In this document: in pieces, positions 42,559 to 50,651 of the stretch
Layout: every line of letters begins with the position of its first letter
Numbering within the stretch: position 1 is the stretch's first letter
Assembly (NCBI RefSeq): GCF_014653215.1
Contig: NZ_BNAI01000012.1
Location: forward strand, 2,742-54,948
DNA: 52,207 nt
Direction: 5' to 3'
Source: Pseudolysinimonas yzui
Lineage (GTDB): Bacteria; Actinomycetota; Actinomycetes; Actinomycetales; Microbacteriaceae
Notes under the pieces: model-generated
Database searches by the model: none
Told to the model about the DNA's origin: nothing
What the model saw: only the letters and a program-made list of their open reading frames with translations
Program-made: the position numbers and the translations under genes

Positions 42559-43016
42559 GCGTATTGGGTTGGCGAGTGGCGGTCGGAAGTGACGACGCAG
42601 GTTTTGAGTACAAGACGCGAATCCTCAGTGACTTGGATGAGGACTCGCGGGTCGGGTTGGTGGTGGACCTAGGAGTTCGCGCGAACGAGCACACTGCATA
42701 TCCCCACGTGGCTTCAGCGGCTGGAAGGTTGATACAGACGAACCAGGCTGATCGTGCTTTGCTCATCTGCGGGACCGGCCTTGGGATGGCAATCGCGGCG
42801 AACAAGCTCCAAAGGGTTCGCGCCGTCACCGCGCATGACTCCTACTCCGTTGAGCGAAGCGTATTGTCCAACAACGCTCAGGTACTGTGCATCGGACAGC
42901 GCGTCATCGGCCTCGAGGTTGCGCGACGCCTGGTGCGTGAATGGCTGGGCTATCAGTTTGACCCCGATTCGCCGTCTGCCGCGAAGATAGCGGCAATAGA
43001 GGACGATCTCGCCTGA
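42555..43016 (+). CDS. RpiB-family isomerase, DerI-like (D-erythrulose 4-phosphate isomerase candidate) (153 aa)
   Basis: This isomerises a short sugar phosphate. The N-terminus VAVGSDDAGFEYK has Asp where ordinary RpiB has His (DHAG). CGTGLGMAIAANK carries Cys72. AHDSYSVERSVLSNNAQVLC and EWLGYQFDP resemble the group I associate with erythrulose-phosphate isomerases of actinobacteria (from memory, not a search). The start is TTG at 42555, overlapping the kinase stop as TTGA with GGAG 7 nt upstream. It is last of the coupled chain. Confidence 0.83.
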   Translation: MSVLGWRVAVGSDDAGFEYKTRILSDLDEDSRVGLVVDLGVRANEHTAYPHVASAAGRLIQTNQADRALLICGTGLGMAIAANKLQRVRAVTAHDSYSVERSVLSNNAQVLCIGQRVIGLEVARRLVREWLGYQFDPDSPSAAKIAAIEDDLA

Positions 43017-43063
43017 GCTGGGTCATAGTCTCACTTGATCCACCCAAACGACCGGAGCCCTCA

Positions 43064-43873
43064 ATGGAAAAGCCATCCCTTGCGAATGGCGATGTCGTTG
43101 ACTTATCGCTGACCTTAGCCTCAGAACTGCCGGCCAGCTGGCCCGGTGCCGTCCCGTTCCGCCACTTTACGGAACATTGGTTCAAGGAGGAGTCCAACGA
43201 GAGCCAGATAGTGCTCTGCAATGACGGCGGCCCATATCGGTCCCACCTAATGATCCTCGACGAACACTCTGGGACTCACTTCGACGCGCCTGCGCACTTT
43301 GTTCCGCCTTCGAGGTCGGGCCTTCCGAATGCCTCGCATTTCGGGGACGTGTCAGGTGAGGTTGTGCCCCTCGATCAATTCCGGGGAAGATCGCGCATCC
43401 TTGACGCACGGCATATCAAGTTGTCCGAGCACCCTGGAGAAAGTGTTGAGGTGGACCTAGGCCGGGTGGTGGAGTGGGAGAGGGAAACTCGTAGCCTCGA
43501 GGGAGGTGACGTCGTTCTTCTGTTGACAGGCTGGGATAAGCGATACGTACGGGGACCCGCGGGAAGAAGCTATGTTCACAACTCGATCGTCTCGTTGACA
43601 GAACCAGCTTGGCCCGCCTTCACACCCGCCGCCATGGGTTACCTTGCGGACTCGGGTGTTCGGTGCGTCGGCACCGATGCCCCGAGCATGGGTGCGGCGC
43701 ATGATGCCGCACCCACCCACCTCGCCGGGCTTGGGCGCGGCATGGTCTTCGTCGAGTGCCTGGCAAATCTCGACCTCATTCTCGACGTTCCGAGCATCTT
43801 CATGTTCGCACCTGTTAAAGTTGCGCGATCGTCTGGCGGCCCAGGCCGTGCGTACGCCGTCGTGGGTGCATGA
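43064..43873 (+). CDS. cyclase-family metal-dependent hydrolase (269 aa)
   Basis: This is the second member of the Cyclase/kynurenine-formamidase family in the window. The motif is complete: H68-S-G-T-H-F-D-A-P-A-H78 in DEHSGTHFDAPAHFV. GVRCVGTDAPSMG near 205 is the usual second metal-site segment. The ATG at 43064 follows GGAG by 6 nt. It ends the rightward operon; its stop lies about 7 nt before decayed IS481-type sequence. It may hydrolyse a lactone or cyclic intermediate. Confidence 0.85.
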   Translation: MEKPSLANGDVVDLSLTLASELPASWPGAVPFRHFTEHWFKEESNESQIVLCNDGGPYRSHLMILDEHSGTHFDAPAHFVPPSRSGLPNASHFGDVSGEVVPLDQFRGRSRILDARHIKLSEHPGESVEVDLGRVVEWERETRSLEGGDVVLLLTGWDKRYVRGPAGRSYVHNSIVSLTEPAWPAFTPAAMGYLADSGVRCVGTDAPSMGAAHDAAPTHLAGLGRGMVFVECLANLDLILDVPSIFMFAPVKVARSSGGPGRAYAVVGA

Positions 43874-43879
43874 AACCAA

Positions 43880-44465
43880 AGGATGCCCACAGAACGTCCC
43901 GACATGTGCTTGACGGTGAACACGATGCCGTTGTCGGTCAGCGTCGAGAAGGGTTTCCGTGGGTTTCTGCGCGGAAGGTGGTGACGACGATCGGGTGGTC
44001 ACGGCTCGGTGTGCTGTGACGCTGATGGCGTATCGGGTGCAGTCGTCGAGGAAGTCAGGATCTCGGTGTTGGTGCCGTCGTCGAGTCTGTTGTGGCTGAA
44101 GTCGGACTGCCAGCACTCGTTCGGCAGGTCAGCTTCGAAGTGATTGTAGGAGGACTTCGGCCGCTTCTTCGGCTCGGGCTCGACCAGGCCGGCGCGCTTC
44201 AAGGTGCGCCAGATGCTCGACGCGGAGACCGTGACGTGGTGGTGGTGCTGCAGGTGCCAGGCGATTGTGGGTCCCCGGCGTCGAGCCGCTTCGCGGTGGG
44301 CCGGTGACGCAACTCGAGGATCAGCTCGACCATCGAGGGTGCGAGGCAATTCGGGCTGGACCGCGGCCGCGAACGTGGCTGGAACGCCGCATCACCCTCG
44401 CGCAGACGAGCCTTCGACACCCCTCAGAGCGTGGCCGAGAGTTTCCTATGTCCTGAAACTGGACA
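43880..44465 (-). mobile_element. decayed, truncated IS481-family element
   Basis: The reverse strand carries pieces of an IS481-type transposase in several frames. In order from the right they are VSKARLREGDAAFQPRSRPR, HVTVSASSIWRTLKRAGL with EPKKRPKSSY and FEADLPNECWQSDF, DFLDDCTRYAISVTAH, and LTDNGIVFTVKHMSG. At least two frameshifts separate the pieces, and the C-terminal third is missing. The right end (44,465 inward) starts TGTCCAGTTTCAGGACATAG, typical of IS481 termini. It marks the border between the catabolic island and core-type genes. Confidence 0.82.
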
Positions 44466-44481
44466 CCCCCTCGCGCACACG

Positions 44482-44507
44482 AAGGCCCCGGCTCCGTCCG
44501 GGCCCTT
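44482..44507 (+). terminator. terminator-like hairpin right of the IS481 remnant
   Basis: AAGGCCCCGG and CCGGGCCCTT are complementary except for one pair, with loop CTCCGT, followed by TTCC. It resembles the compact terminators of this kind of genome. It may have ended a core gene that stood here before the island and the IS arrived. Confidence 0.5.
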
Positions 44508-44552
44508 TCCGTTGCCTCAGTAACGTCGGCGGGTCGACCTAGGCTGAGCCCC

Positions 44553-45446
44553 ATGCGCGCCTCGGACCGATTCGGCGGGACAGCCGTCGCCTCGGGGATG
44601 GTGGTCGCGGGGCTGATCTGCCAGGAGGTCGGCGCCGGGGTTGCCGTGCTGCTGTTCCCGTCGACCGGACCCGTTGGCACGGTGACGCTGCGCCTGGTCT
44701 TTTCGGCGGTGCTGCTGCTCGCGATCTTCCGCCCGCGCTTTCGAGGCAGAACGCGCGCGGACTGGCTCACGGTTGCCGGGTTCGGAGTCGTACTCGGCGC
44801 GATGAACGTGCTCTTCTACCTCGCCCTCGACCGGCTGCCGCTCGGGCCGACGGTCACGATCGAATACCTCGGCCCGCTCGTGCTCTCGGTCCTGGTCGCA
44901 CGCCGCGCCTCGGCCTGGCTCTGGGCGGCCCTCGCGTTCGCCGGGGTGGCGTTGCTCGGACGCGGCGGGTTCGACCACCTCGATCCGATCGGGGTCGGGT
45001 TCGCCGCCGCCGCCGGGGTGCTGTGGGTCGGCTACATCCTGATGTCGGCGCGCACCGGCAAACGCTTCGCCCGCCTCGACGGCCTCGCCATCGCGGCGGC
45101 GATCGGCGGGCTCGGGGTGCTGCCGTTCGGCATCGCGACGGCCGGTTCGGCGTTCCTCGATCCGTCGGTGCTGCTGTTCGGGCTCGGGGTCGCCGTGCTG
45201 TCCTCGGCGATTCCCTATGGGCTCGAGCTGCTCGCCCTGCGCCGGTTGCCCGCCGACGCCTTCTCGATCCTGTTGAGCCTGGCCCCCGCGCTCGCGGCCG
45301 GCGCCGGGTTCGTGGTGCTGCACCAGACTCTGGAGGTCTGGGATCTGGTCGCGATCGCACTCGTCGTCGTCGCCTCGATAGGCGCCGTGCGGGCGGCGAA
45401 CCGTCGGCGGGAGCACCTGCCTCCGGCCGGTGAGATCACGCCGTAG
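44553..45446 (+). CDS. EamA-family (DMT) transporter (297 aa)
   Basis: This is a membrane exporter of metabolites, probably amino acids (RhtA-like). It has about ten membrane segments in two EamA repeats; segments such as VVLGAMNVLFYLALDRLPLG and YGLELLALRRLPADAFSILL are typical. The ATG at 44553 is the only good start. The codon choice is very GC-rich, unlike the genes left of 44,465. Its 3' end overlaps the convergent symporter gene by 11 nt. Confidence 0.88.
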   Translation: MRASDRFGGTAVASGMVVAGLICQEVGAGVAVLLFPSTGPVGTVTLRLVFSAVLLLAIFRPRFRGRTRADWLTVAGFGVVLGAMNVLFYLALDRLPLGPTVTIEYLGPLVLSVLVARRASAWLWAALAFAGVALLGRGGFDHLDPIGVGFAAAAGVLWVGYILMSARTGKRFARLDGLAIAAAIGGLGVLPFGIATAGSAFLDPSVLLFGLGVAVLSSAIPYGLELLALRRLPADAFSILLSLAPALAAGAGFVVLHQTLEVWDLVAIALVVVASIGAVRAANRRREHLPPAGEITP

Positions 45447-46317
45447 CGGCGGGCGCGTCCTTCGTCACCGGCACGCGACCGCGGATGAGGAAGCCGAACG
45501 CGAGGGCGACGAAGAACATCAGCACCCCGTAGATCGCGGCGGGCAGCGACATCTCGACGCTGCCGATGACGGTCTGCGCGATGACGATCGCGAGGGTGGC
45601 GTTGTGGATGCCGATCTCGAACGCGCTCGCGACCGCCTGCCGGGGTTCGACGCGGAACAGCCGCGGCACGAAGAACCCGATCGTCAGGCTGAGAGCGCAG
45701 AACAGGACCGTGATGCCGGCGAGCGCGCCGAGGTTGGGGAAGAACAGGTCGCGGTTGGCGACGAGCGCCCCGACGATGACGATCGCGAGGATGATCATCG
45801 ACCCGATGCGCACCGGCGTGTTCATGCGGTCGGCGAAGCGCGGCCAGAGCCGGCGCACGAGCATGCCGAGCAGCACCGGTACGAGCACGATGAGGAAGAC
45901 CTCGACGGCTTTGTTGAACTGGATGCCGAGCCCCTCGGACTCGGGCAGGAAGATCGAGATCGCGAGGTTCGTCAGCAGCGGCAGCGTGAACAGCGCCACG
46001 ATCGAGTTGATCGCCGTCAGGGTCACGTTGAGTGCGACATCCCCGCGGAACAGGTGCGAGTAGAGGTTTGCCGTCGTGCCGCCCGGCGACGCCGCGAGCA
46101 GCACCATGCCGACCGCGAGGATCGGCGGCAACCGGAACAGCACCACCAGCCCGAAGCACAGCGCGGGCAGCAGCACGAGCTGGCAGGCGAGCGCGACGAG
46201 CACCGCCTTGGGATGCTTCCCCACCCGGGCGAAGTCGGCGGGCGTGAGCGAGAGGCCGAGCCCGAACATGATGATGCCGAGGGCGACCGGGAGGCCGATG
46301 GTTGTCAACGCTGACAT
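45436..46317 (-). CDS. bile acid:sodium symporter family protein (293 aa)
   Basis: This is a membrane transporter of the SBF family. About nine or ten hydrophobic segments are visible. Signature stretches include LLAASPGGTTANLYSHLFRG and SAFEIGIHNATLAIVIAQT, which carry the sodium-site-like polar residues. The ATG at 46317 (MSALTTIGLP) is chosen over an upstream frame without hydrophobic content. Bacterial members carry organic anions; the ligand is unknown. Confidence 0.9.
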   Translation of the reverse strand: MSALTTIGLPVALGIIMFGLGLSLTPADFARVGKHPKAVLVALACQLVLLPALCFGLVVLFRLPPILAVGMVLLAASPGGTTANLYSHLFRGDVALNVTLTAINSIVALFTLPLLTNLAISIFLPESEGLGIQFNKAVEVFLIVLVPVLLGMLVRRLWPRFADRMNTPVRIGSMIILAIVIVGALVANRDLFFPNLGALAGITVLFCALSLTIGFFVPRLFRVEPRQAVASAFEIGIHNATLAIVIAQTVIGSVEMSLPAAIYGVLMFFVALAFGFLIRGRVPVTKDAPAATA

Positions 46318-46369
46318 GCGCACATCGTGGCAGAGCGGCCGGTCGACAGCGAGCATCTAACGTGGTCAG

Positions 46370-47413
46370 GTGCTGAACGTCACGGCCTACGCCGCCGCAT
46401 CCCCCACCGCCGACATCCTGCCCACCACGATCGAGCGTCGCGATGTCGGCCCCGACGACGTGCTCATCGAGATCAAGTACGCCGGCATCTGCCACTCCGA
46501 CATCCACACCGTGCGCGGGGATTGGGGCGCGCAGACCTACCCGCTCACCGTCGGTCACGAGATCGCGGGTGTCGTGGCGGAGGTCGGGTCGGCGGTCACG
46601 AAGTGGGCGGTCGGCACCTCAGTTGGCGTGGGGTGCATGGTGAACTCCTGCCGGGAGTGCGCCAACTGCCGCGCGGGCCTCGAGCAGTACTGCGAGGGCG
46701 GCAACGTCGGCACCTACGGCAGCATCGACCGCGACGGCACGGTGACGCAGGGCGGCTACTCGACCCACATCGTCGTCGACCAGGACTTCGTGCTGCGCAT
46801 CCCCGAGGCGATCGACCTCGCCGTGGCGGCGCCCCTGCTCTGCGCGGGCATCACGACCTACTCGCCACTGCGGCACTGGAACGCGGCGCCCGGCCGCAAG
46901 GTCGCCGTCGTCGGGATGGGCGGGCTCGGCCACATGGCGGTGAAGCTCGCCCACGCGCTCGGCGCCGAGGTGACGGTGCTCTCGCAGACGCTGTCGAAGG
47001 AGGCCGACGGGCGCGCGTTCGGCGCGACGCGCTACTTCGCGACGAGCGACCCCGCCACGTTCAGCGAGCTCACGAACGAGTTCGACCTCATCATCAACAC
47101 CGTCTCGGCCGAGATCGACATGAGGGCGTACCTCTCGCTGCTGCGGCTCGACGGTGTACTCGTCAACGTCGGGGCCCCGCCCGAGCCGCTGCCGGTGCCC
47201 GTGTTCGCGCTGTTCACCAACCGGCGCTCGTTCGCCGGCTCGAGCATCGGCGGCATCGCCGAGACCCAGGAGATGCTCGACTTCTGCGCCGAGCACGGCG
47301 TCGTGCCCGAGACGGAGCTGATCGCGGCCGACCAGATCACCGAGGCGTGGCTGCGCGTGTTGAAGTCCGACGTGCGCTACCGCTTCGTGATCGACGTCGC
47401 GACGATGGTCTGA
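46370..47413 (+). CDS. zinc-dependent alcohol dehydrogenase, cinnamyl-alcohol/YahK type (347 aa)
   Basis: This is an NADP-type medium-chain aldehyde reductase/alcohol dehydrogenase. Catalytic zinc ligands are in GICHSDIHT and GHEIAG. The structural-zinc cysteines are in [16 protein letters not shown], and the cofactor motif is [10 protein letters not shown] near 184. The GTG at 46370 has no ribosome site and lies 8 nt after a -10-like TCTAAC, so the mRNA could be leaderless. Divergent from the symporter. Substrate range of the family is broad. Confidence 0.92.
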   Translation: MLNVTAYAAASPTADILPTTIERRDVGPDDVLIEIKYAGICHSDIHTVRGDWGAQTYPLTVGHEIAGVVAEVGSAVTKWAVGTSVGVGCMVNSCRECANCRAGLEQYCEGGNVGTYGSIDRDGTVTQGGYSTHIVVDQDFVLRIPEAIDLAVAAPLLCAGITTYSPLRHWNAAPGRKVAVVGMGGLGHMAVKLAHALGAEVTVLSQTLSKEADGRAFGATRYFATSDPATFSELTNEFDLIINTVSAEIDMRAYLSLLRLDGVLVNVGAPPEPLPVPVFALFTNRRSFAGSSIGGIAETQEMLDFCAEHGVVPETELIAADQITEAWLRVLKSDVRYRFVIDVATMV

Positions 47414-47432
47414 CCCGCAGGCGTCGGCGGGC

Positions 47433-48410
47433 TCAGCTCGGGTAGGTGAGCCCGATCTGTCGGCGGATCTCGTCGAGGGTCTCCATGATCGCGACGGTTT
47501 CCGACGGCGGCAGGATGTCGCCGGCGAGCTTCCCCGAGGCGACGATGCGCTCCAGTTCGGCCGCCTGGAAGTTCATGCCGCGCCCCTCGGCACGCTCGTC
47601 GAAGCGCTCGACGACCTGGCCATCCCGGTCGTAGCGGGTGAACGCCACCTGGTTGTACCAGACCGAGTCGATCTCGATGCGGCCGTCGGTGCCGACGATC
47701 GCCGCGCGGTTCGGGCCGGTGCCGCTCATCTGGGTGTGCAGCACGGCATGGGCGCCCGACGGGTAGCCGAGGATGACCGCAGTCTCTCGGTCGACACCGG
47801 CCGCCGTCATGGTGGCATGGGCGATGACGGTGTCGGGGGCACCGAAGACGTCCCAGGCGAACGACACGGGGTAGATGCCGAGGTCGAGCAGGGCGCCGCC
47901 GCCGAGCTCGGGCTTGTGCATTCGCTCGACGTGCTCGTTCTTCTGGTCGTGGTCCGCGAGCACGGTGCGCACGTCACCGAGCAGGCCTTCGGCGAGGATC
48001 TCGCGGATGCGCACCATGTGCGGCAGCCAGCGTGTCCACATCGCTTCGAGCACGACGAGGTTCTTCGAGGCGGCGAGGTCGACGAGTTCGCGTGCCTCGG
48101 CGGCATCCATCGTGAACGGCTTCTCGACCAGCACGTGCTTGCCGCTCTCGAGCGCGATGCGTGCACTCGCTGCGTGGGCCGGGTGCACCGTCGCGACGTA
48201 GATCGCATCGACGTTCGGGTCGGCCGCCAGTTCCTGGTAGCTGCCGTACGCGGTGGAGATCCCGAATTCGGCGGCGAACGCCTGCGCCTTCGCGAGGTCA
48301 CGAGCCCCGACTGCGGTGATCGTGAAGCCGTGCCGTTGCATGTCGCTGACCTGCATACCGGCGATCCAGCCCGCTCCGAGGATGCCCCAGCGAAGTCCCT
48401 TATTCGTCAT
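47433..48410 (-). CDS. Gfo/Idh/MocA-family oxidoreductase (325 aa)
   Basis: This is an NAD(P)-dependent oxidoreductase. GILGAGWIAGMQ holds the cofactor motif near residue 9, VLVEKPFTMDAAEA the conserved lysine near 93, and LGGGALLDLGIYPVSFAWDV the second signature. The ATG at 48410 (MTNKGLRWG) is chosen because the longer upstream frame is Thr/Arg-rich and overlaps the divergent LysE gene. This looks like a housekeeping relative, not a member of the island. Confidence 0.9.
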   Translation of the reverse strand: MTNKGLRWGILGAGWIAGMQVSDMQRHGFTITAVGARDLAKAQAFAAEFGISTAYGSYQELAADPNVDAIYVATVHPAHAASARIALESGKHVLVEKPFTMDAAEARELVDLAASKNLVVLEAMWTRWLPHMVRIREILAEGLLGDVRTVLADHDQKNEHVERMHKPELGGGALLDLGIYPVSFAWDVFGAPDTVIAHATMTAAGVDRETAVILGYPSGAHAVLHTQMSGTGPNRAAIVGTDGRIEIDSVWYNQVAFTRYDRDGQVVERFDERAEGRGMNFQAAELERIVASGKLAGDILPPSETVAIMETLDEIRRQIGLTYPS

Positions 48411-48462
48411 ACCTTCAGCTTGGCATCTCCTCGGTCGTTTCCGGGCGGAGTACCGTGGCGCC

Positions 48463-49101
48463 ATGCTTCCCCTGCCCAACCTCCTCGCATTCCTGGCAGC
48501 CGCGGTCGTGCTCGTGATCATGCCCGGCCCGACGGTGCTGTTCGTCGTGGGGCGATCGCTCGCGCTCGGGCGCCGCGGTGGGTTGCTCAGCGTGCTCGGC
48601 AACGCGATCGGCATCGTGCCGATCATCGTCGCGGTGTCGTTCGGCGTCGGGGCGCTCATCACCCAGTCGCTCGTGCTCTTCACGATCCTGAAGTTCGCCG
48701 GGGCGGCCTACATCGTCTTCCTCGGCATCCAGGCGATCCGGCATCGCAAGCGCACCGCCGAGAACATGACGGCGGGGGTCGCGCCCAAGTCGACCCGGCG
48801 GATGCTCGGCGAAGGCTTCGTCGTCGGCATCACCAACCCGAAGACGATCGCGTTCTTCGTGGCCGTGCTGCCGCAGTTCGTCGCGCCCGAAGCCGGCTGG
48901 GTGCCCGGGCAGATGCTGCTGCTCGGCGGCATCTTCCTCGTGCTCGCGCTGCTCAGCGACGGCGCATGGGCGCTCGCCGCCGGCTCGGCACGCGACTGGT
49001 TCGCGCGGTCGCCGAAACGCATCGAGCGGCTCGGCGCGACCGGCGGCGTGATGATGATCGGGCTCGGCGGCGTGCTCGCCGTGACGGGAGCGAAGGAGTA
49101 G
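48463..49101 (+). CDS. LysE-family exporter (212 aa)
   Basis: This is an amino-acid or metabolite exporter of the LysE/RhtB family. It has about six membrane segments. Family signatures are MPGPTVLFVVGRSLALGRRGG near 20, LKFAGAAYIVFLGIQAIR, and GEGFVVGITNPKTIAFFVAVLPQF. The ATG at 48463 has only a distant GGAG. It is divergent from the Gfo/Idh gene and convergent with the next gene, 4 nt apart. Confidence 0.9.
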   Translation: MLPLPNLLAFLAAAVVLVIMPGPTVLFVVGRSLALGRRGGLLSVLGNAIGIVPIIVAVSFGVGALITQSLVLFTILKFAGAAYIVFLGIQAIRHRKRTAENMTAGVAPKSTRRMLGEGFVVGITNPKTIAFFVAVLPQFVAPEAGWVPGQMLLLGGIFLVLALLSDGAWALAAGSARDWFARSPKRIERLGATGGVMMIGLGGVLAVTGAKE

Positions 49102-49105
49102 GGCG

Positions 49106-50632
49106 CTACTCGACCACCGAGACGGACACCGTGTGGTGGCCGGTGGCGCCGTCGGGGGCGACGCCGGCGAGGTCCGCGGTCTGCACCTCGCCGTCGGCGC
49201 TCGTGGCGCGCACCTTCAGCACGTGATCCCCGGGGGCGGCATCCCAGACATAGCGCCACTGCACCCAGGTGTCGTCGGAGATCGCCGACGCCAGTTCGGC
49301 ATCCCGCCACGGCCCGTCGTCGACCGAGACCTCGACCGCGGCGATGCCGGTGTGCTGGTGCCAGGCGACGCCCGCGACGACGACCTCGCCCACGGCGACC
49401 TGACCGCGCGGCACGTCGATGCGCGACGAGATCTTCACCGGGCCGCGGGCGCTCCAGCCGCGGTCGGTCCAGTAGCCGCGGGCCTCGTCGAACCGGGTGA
49501 CCTTCAGCTCGGTCACCCACTTCGTCGCCGAGACATAGCCGTAGAGCCCGGGCACGACCATGCGCACCGGGAAGCCGTGTTCGAGGGGCAGCGGCTCGCC
49601 GTTCATGCCGACCGCGAGGATCGCGTTGCGGTCATCGGTGAGCGCCTCGATCGGGCTGGATGCGGTGAACCCGTCGGAACTCACCGAGAGCACCATGTCG
49701 GCGCCGCTCGTCGGCTTCGCGCGGGCGAGCAGTTCGCGGATCGGGTAGCCCAGCCACAGAGCCGTGCCCACCAGGTCGCCGCCGACCGGGTTCGAGACGC
49801 ACATCAGCGTCGTGTAGCTCTCCTCGAGCGGCAGCGCGATGAGCTCGTCCCAGGTGAGTTCGACCTCGTTCTCGACGAGACCGTGGATGCGCAGGCTCCA
49901 CTGGGCGGGGTCGAGATTGGGCACCTGGAGCGCCGTGTCGATGCGGTAGAAGTCGGCGTTCGGCGTGATCACCGGGGTGAGGCCGTCGACGTCGAGCTCG
50001 GCCCCCGCCGGTACCGGGGCGGCCGCGACCTCGGGCTGCGGCAGGGCGAAGGTCTCGCGCACCGCGGTGACCACCCGGGCCCCGGACGCCAGCGCGTATC
50101 CGCCGATCGCCGCGAGCGCGCCGACCGCACCCACCCCGCCGGCCCAGGTGAGGAACCGCCGCCGGCTCAGGTCACCCTCGCGCGGCTGCGGCGCGGGCAG
50201 CTGCCCGAGCAGGGCGGTGAGCACCAGGGTGGCCGCGACGGTCGCGACCGTGGCGGGAACGGCATCCACGACGGATGCGCCCGCCCGCGTCACCGCCGCG
50301 ACGATGCCGAACACCCCGCCGGCGGCGATGAGCAGCCGCGCGAGCAACGGGTTCCGGCTCTGCAGCACCCCGGCGGCTGCGGCGAGCACGAGCAGCACCA
50401 GCCCGATCCCCACCAACAGCGCCACCTTGTCGGCCGTGCCGAAGAGGGCGATGGCGGCATCCTTCGCCCACGGCGGGGCGAGATCGATGAGCAGCGCGCC
50501 GACCACGAGCAGCGGGCTCGCCCGCGGGGCGAGCAGGCCGGCGACGAGCTCCGCGACGCCGAGGCCGAACGCCACCGCGGCGACCCCGGCGATCGCGGGG
50601 AAGAGCCACGCTCGGGTGCGCCGATCGGCCAT
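49106..50632 (-). CDS. membrane-anchored sulfite-oxidase-type molybdopterin oxidoreductase (508 aa)
   Basis: The N-terminal 145 residues hold about four membrane segments. SRRRFLTWAGG follows at 156-166, resembling a Tat twin-arginine motif before a fifth hydrophobic segment. The extracytoplasmic part is a sulfite-oxidase-type molybdopterin domain with the cofactor-ligand Cys278 in TTLMCVSNPVGGDL. Its C-terminal dimerisation domain is of the Mo-co type (VAVGEVVVAGVAWHQHTGI). Such proteins reduce or oxidise small molecules outside the membrane. The ATG at 50632 is the only suitable start. Confidence 0.9.
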   Translation of the reverse strand: MADRRTRAWLFPAIAGVAAVAFGLGVAELVAGLLAPRASPLLVVGALLIDLAPPWAKDAAIALFGTADKVALLVGIGLVLLVLAAAAGVLQSRNPLLARLLIAAGGVFGIVAAVTRAGASVVDAVPATVATVAATLVLTALLGQLPAPQPREGDLSRRRFLTWAGGVGAVGALAAIGGYALASGARVVTAVRETFALPQPEVAAAPVPAGAELDVDGLTPVITPNADFYRIDTALQVPNLDPAQWSLRIHGLVENEVELTWDELIALPLEESYTTLMCVSNPVGGDLVGTALWLGYPIRELLARAKPTSGADMVLSVSSDGFTASSPIEALTDDRNAILAVGMNGEPLPLEHGFPVRMVVPGLYGYVSATKWVTELKVTRFDEARGYWTDRGWSARGPVKISSRIDVPRGQVAVGEVVVAGVAWHQHTGIAAVEVSVDDGPWRDAELASAISDDTWVQWRYVWDAAPGDHVLKVRATSADGEVQTADLAGVAPDGATGHHTVSVSVVE

Positions 50633-50651
50633 GGTCTGCAGAATACGCGCG

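Noticed and set aside
44854-46314. Long antisense frames in the core genes, for example 45,430-46,314
   Set aside because: They are Arg/Asp/Glu-rich shadows of the transporter genes, common where GC exceeds about 70%.
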